A stretch of DNA of 64,000 bases, taken from NCBI RefSeq assembly GCF_002160055.1, contig NZ_NFJV01000007.1, positions 62,001 to 126,000 on the forward strand, in the 5' to 3' direction. The translations under genes and the position numbers were made by a program. Of the stretch, positions 60,960 to 64,000 are shown piece after piece; the first letter of the stretch is position 1; each line of letters opens with the position of its first letter. Under the pieces are notes generated by a model that was not told the origin of the DNA, searched no databases, and was given only the letters and a program-made list of their open reading frames with translations. Source of the DNA: Mediterranea sp. An20 (GTDB taxonomy: Bacteria; Bacteroidota; Bacteroidia; Bacteroidales; Bacteroidaceae).

Positions 60960-62054
60960 TCAGTATACCGTCACCAAGGTAGCACCGAAACCATATTCCT
61001 GAAACGACGCATCCTGGGTTTTGCAGGCAGGATACTTACGCTTCAACTCGTCCAGCACAGCCTTGCGCAACACGCCTTCGCCCTTGCCGTGAATGAAGAC
61101 AATGCGTTGTCCATGCTTCTGACGGTATTTCTCCATGACCTCACGGAACTTCGCAAGCTGGTATTGCAGCATCTCGCCGGGCGTCATGCCTCTCGTATCG
61201 TCCAGCAAAGCATCAATGTGAAGGTCTACTTCCACGAGGTCTTTCCTCGGGTCGGGATTGGGTTTCGACTTGGATGTCTGCTGCGCATTGCCCGAAGCAT
61301 CCGCCGACTTCTTCCGGGTCATGGCCTGCTGAAGCTCGCGGGCATCGACAATAATCTGCCGTGCCGGCTGGTCGTTGCGCACCAAGTCGTAGATAAGGGC
61401 TGGCGTCTCAAAGAAATCGGAGGGTTGGAAAGTGTGCAGCTTGTAGAATTTCACCACGTCTATACGCAGTTCTACCGACACAGCTGGCTTCAAAGCAAAC
61501 GAACTGCGTTCCTTGAATGCCACCAATTGCACACACACACGCTCGCGTTCGTTCAAAGCTGCCTTCTCAAATTCTTCCAACAGATATTTCTCGTTGGGGC
61601 CTACCAACCCATGACTGACCACGCTCCAAGCCTTACCTTCGGCCACGAGATAGGTATAAAATAGGTCGTAGTTGGAATCGTTCACCAGATAAGCCTCAAA
61701 AGGTGTAGTGCTTACCGACTTAATGTCGATAGGCACAAAAGCCAGGTAAGCATTGAGAACGTTTCCTCCACGAACCTCGGGCTGACGATAGACTGACACT
61801 TGAGGCTGCTCACGTGGCTGTACCAAAGGCTGAGCTTGAGGTTTGGAAGCAGTTTGTTCCTCTCTCCGCCGAACTTTGTCGGCTGGTGTAGGAATGTTGT
61901 AGTTGTCTGTTTCCACTACCACACACTCACGCACGGGCATGGGGATGTCGAAGCCGTCTTCGTCTTGCACCAGCACAATGTCTTTACCCTGGAAGCCCGA
62001 CACGCGACCTCCGCCTACTTCGCTTAAAAAACGCACTTTGTCACCTATCTTCAT
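60960..62054 (-). CDS. DUF2027 protein with C-terminal Smr domain
   Basis: A 364-residue cytosolic protein. The N-terminal part ([20 protein letters not shown]) begins like the SH3-type MutS2-linked region; the middle, with VFVP-type beta strands ([35 protein letters not shown], one continuous region), matches DUF2027. The C-terminus is an Smr domain ([38 protein letters not shown]). Smr domains nick or cleave nucleic acids; MutS2 Smr acts on branched DNA or collided ribosomes. There is no MutS ATPase here, so the role is uncertain. GC content is above the local average. Confidence 0.92.
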   Translation of the reverse strand: MKIGDKVRFLSEVGGGRVSGFQGKDIVLVQDEDGFDIPMPVRECVVVETDNYNIPTPADKVRRREEQTASKPQAQPLVQPREQPQVSVYRQPEVRGGNVLNAYLAFVPIDIKSVSTTPFEAYLVNDSNYDLFYTYLVAEGKAWSVVSHGLVGPNEKYLLEEFEKAALNERERVCVQLVAFKERSSFALKPAVSVELRIDVVKFYKLHTFQPSDFFETPALIYDLVRNDQPARQIIVDARELQQAMTRKKSADASGNAQQTSKSKPNPDPRKDLVEVDLHIDALLDDTRGMTPGEMLQYQLAKFREVMEKYRQKHGQRIVFIHGKGEGVLRKAVLDELKRKYPACKTQDASFQEYGFGATLVTVY

Positions 62055-62159
62055 AATCTTCTTGTTTTTATCTTATCTGTTTTTATTTGCCATGATTTAA
62101 ACACTCCATGCTACACTACTTATTGTATATGCCTGCCACCCGGACTATTTTTTTCATGA

Positions 62160-62225
62160 AAAATGTTCCAGGCTATGCAGCAAACTTCCAAGCTATAAGC
62201 AGCAAACTCCTAAGCCACAAGCAGC
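62160..62225 (+). repeat. 22-bp-period tandem array, locus 8 (2-3 units)
   Basis: AAACTTCCAAGCTATAAGCA (62182) and AAACTCCTAAGCCACAAGCA (62204), exactly 22 bp apart, preceded by a 21-22 bp relative at 62160. It lies in the 334-bp divergent gap between the Smr gene and queA. Confidence 0.88.
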
Positions 62226-62361
62226 GAGCTTGTTATATATAAGAGATAACTTACTGCTTATCAATAGAATACCAATCTGTATATCACAAGCAGCATTCAG
62301 GGGTTCAAAAGTTTACAACCACTTCTCTGTAAATAACGGCGCAAAGATACGGAATTATTCC

Positions 62362-62369
62362 TACCTTTG
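62362..62369 (+). promoter_or_regulatory. -7 box of queA
   Basis: TACCTTTG, 20 bp before the ATG at 62389; no TTTG is seen at the expected distance. It supports the short start and a leader of about 14 nt. Confidence 0.55.
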
Positions 62370-62388
62370 TGCCTCAAATCAAAAAACT

Positions 62389-63618
62389 ATGACTCAAGAC
62401 CCGAAACATATCCGCATCAGTGACTTTTCCTACAACCTGCCGGACGAACGCATTGCCAAGTTCCCCTTACCCGTGCGCGACGAATCCAAACTCTTACTTT
62501 ACCGCCACGGAGAAGTAAGCGAGGACCATTTTTACCACCTCCCGCAATACATCCCTGCAGGCGCCCTGATGGTATTCAACAACACCAAGGTCATCCAGGC
62601 ACGTCTGCACTTCCGTAAAGACACAGGCGCGTTCATCGAAGTGTTCTGCCTGGAACCGCTGGAGCCTCACGACTATGCACTCAACTTCCAGCAGACGGGA
62701 CACGTATCTTGGCTCTGTCTGATAGGCAACCTGAAGAAATGGAAAGAGGGAACGCTACACCGCGAAATGACAGTAAAAGGAATGAACGTTACGCTAAGTG
62801 CCACACGTGGCGAATGCCGGGGAACCAGCCACCGGGTAGACTTCGAGTGGAACAACAGCCAGGTGAGCTTTGCCGACATACTTGAAGTGTTCGGCGAACT
62901 GCCTATCCCTCCCTACCTCAACCGCAAGACGGAAGCGAGCGACTTGGAAACTTATCAGACGGTGTATTCGAAGATAAAAGGCTCGGTAGCCGCACCTACT
63001 GCTGGACTGCACTTCACGCCCCGCGTGCTCGATGCACTGAAAGAAAAAGGGATAGAACTGGAAGAACTGACACTGCACGTGGGCGCAGGCACCTTCCGAC
63101 CAGTAAAAAGTGAAGAGATTGAAGGACATGAGATGCACACGGAATATATCTCCGTATCACGCCACACCATCGCCAGGCTCATAGCTCACGGCGGACAGGC
63201 CATCGCCGTAGGAACTACTTCGGTGCGCACGCTGGAGAGCCTCTACCACATCGGGCTCACTCTGATGAAGCATCCTGATGCCTCCGACGAAGAGCTGACC
63301 GTACGCCAGTGGCAACCTTATGAATGCTCTCCTGACGAACTGGCTACCCCTGCCACCCAGGCTCTCTCTGCCGTGCTTGCTTATCTGGACCGACACGGAT
63401 TGGAAACCCTGCACACGAGCACCCAGATAATCATTGCACCAGGCTACGATTATAAGATAGTAAAAGCCATGGTAACAAACTTCCACCAGCCACAAAGTAC
63501 CTTGCTACTGCTCGTATCGGCTTTCGTACACAACGACTGGCGCACAATATATAACTATGCGCTGAAACACGATTTCCGCTTCTTGAGCTATGGAGACTCG
63601 TCGCTGCTGGTACCATAA
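62389..63618 (+). CDS. queA: S-adenosylmethionine:tRNA ribosyltransferase-isomerase
   Basis: Penultimate enzyme of queuosine synthesis, which adds the cyclopentene from SAM to preQ1 in tRNA. The chain has 409 residues, somewhat longer than the E. coli protein (about 356). Diagnostic segments: SDFSYNLPDERIAKFPL, LMVFNNTKVIQARL, IPPYLNRKTEASDLETYQTVYS, GSVAAPTAGLHFT, LHVGAGTFRPVK and NFHQPQSTLLLLVSAFV. The start at 62389 (MTQDPKHIRISDF) is set by homology and the -7 box; the open frame upstream is not coding. The NUDIX gene follows after 12 bp. Confidence 0.96.
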   Translation: MTQDPKHIRISDFSYNLPDERIAKFPLPVRDESKLLLYRHGEVSEDHFYHLPQYIPAGALMVFNNTKVIQARLHFRKDTGAFIEVFCLEPLEPHDYALNFQQTGHVSWLCLIGNLKKWKEGTLHREMTVKGMNVTLSATRGECRGTSHRVDFEWNNSQVSFADILEVFGELPIPPYLNRKTEASDLETYQTVYSKIKGSVAAPTAGLHFTPRVLDALKEKGIELEELTLHVGAGTFRPVKSEEIEGHEMHTEYISVSRHTIARLIAHGGQAIAVGTTSVRTLESLYHIGLTLMKHPDASDEELTVRQWQPYECSPDELATPATQALSAVLAYLDRHGLETLHTSTQIIIAPGYDYKIVKAMVTNFHQPQSTLLLLVSAFVHNDWRTIYNYALKHDFRFLSYGDSSLLVP

Positions 63619-63630
63619 TTATTGACTATT

Positions 63631-64000
63631 ATGAAACAAGACAATAACCAGGAACTCTTTCCCGTGGTAGACGAAGAAGGTAACATTCTCGGTGCTGCTA
63701 CCCGCGGGGAATGCCACAACGGAAGCAAACTGCTACATCCCGTAGTACATTTGCATGTATTTAACTCGCAAGGAGAACTCTACCTGCAACGACGACCTCT
63801 TTGGAAAGACATCCAACCCGGCAAATGGGACACAGCCGTAGGCGGACACGTCGACCTTGGCGAAAGTGTAGAACAAGCCTTGCAACGCGAAGTACGCGAA
63901 GAGTTAGGCATCACCGACTTCACACCACAGCCCGTGACACATTATGTATTCGAATCTGACCGCGAACGCGAATTGGTCTTTACCTTCCGCACGGTCTATG
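63631..64000 (+). CDS. NUDIX hydrolase, N-terminal part (cut by window edge)
   Basis: First 123 codons of a gene that continues past the window. It begins MKQDNNQELFPVVDEEGNILG and carries the NUDIX box GGHVDLGESVEQALQREVREELGI split as G-x5-E-x7-REVREELG, which binds the metal for cleaving nucleoside diphosphate derivatives. The opening segment (VVDEEGNILGAATRGECHNG, LHVFNSQGELYLQRR) resembles isopentenyl-diphosphate isomerase-like NUDIX proteins of unassigned substrate. It lies 12 bp after queA, probably in one operon. Confidence 0.9.
   Translation, partial: MKQDNNQELFPVVDEEGNILGAATRGECHNGSKLLHPVVHLHVFNSQGELYLQRRPLWKDIQPGKWDTAVGGHVDLGESVEQALQREVREELGITDFTPQPVTHYVFESDRERELVFTFRTVY

Overview
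The window is a stretch of ordinary chromosome from a Bacteroidales bacterium, most likely Bacteroides sensu lato. The evidence is the recurring promoter form TTTG-N19/20-TAnnTTTG, the near absence of Shine-Dalgarno leaders, and Bacteroidetes-typical families: DUF5686 outer-membrane protein, NigD-like lipoprotein, HU/SPOR protein, DUF4923, DUF4286, DUF2027-Smr, NspC, and ECF sigma factors next to membrane-anchored regulators. I saw no ribosomal RNA operon, insertion sequence, CRISPR array or phage structural genes. About fifty protein genes are visible; those at both ends run out of the window.

Layout. 1-1.6 kb: GC-rich two-component system (kinase cut at the left edge). 1.6-3.1 kb: ECF sigma factor with two envelope partners. 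3.1-8.1 kb: minus-strand housekeeping genes (rnz, ruvC, DUF4286, YqgE, an aminotransferase, a TtcA-like thiolase). 8.6-18 kb: plus-strand genes (HU/SPOR, FHA, pncB, an AmgK-RapZ fusion with a MurU-like partner, pcrA, nspC). 18.1-18.7 kb: six tRNA genes (Gly, Leu, Leu, Gly, Leu, Gly). 18.8-27 kb: DUF4923, engB, a ThiE/TenI-like protein and the addA-addB recombination nuclease. 27.2-30.7 kb: an IbrA/IbrB-like trio and serB. 31-32.2 kb: a redoxin without its cysteines, tRNA-Lys and tRNA-Arg. 32.7-39.2 kb: 2-hydroxyacid dehydrogenase, rarA, DUF5686 protein, wecB. 40.5-46.7 kb: a minus-strand biosynthetic run, hisH-hisA-hisF-hisIE, ftsE, lysC, lysA. 47-50 kb: NigD-like lipoprotein, and a second ECF sigma factor with a regulator that carries a beta-barrel. 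50.2-56.2 kb: hemW, a TetR regulator and a 1401-residue acyl-CoA dehydratase activase. 57-64 kb: a small secreted protein, a LytTR/TPR-kinase pair, a DUF2027-Smr protein, queA and a truncated NUDIX gene.

The most interesting material is between the genes. At least eight intergenic regions carry short tandem arrays with a strict 22-bp period and a common degenerate unit, close to AAACTTCTAAGCRATAAGAARC. The unit is itself an imperfect dyad, and neighbouring copies lie two helical turns apart. I do not recognise this family. Other intergenic signals are a compact small-RNA gene with its own promoter and terminator (10.3 kb), a TetR operator candidate over the predicted start of the activase transcript (56.2 kb), a two-hairpin leader before the redoxin gene (30.9 kb), a 166-bp MITE-like inverted repeat (32.5 kb), a predicted three-way-junction RNA (49.8 kb) and a nested inverted repeat ahead of hemW (50.0 kb).
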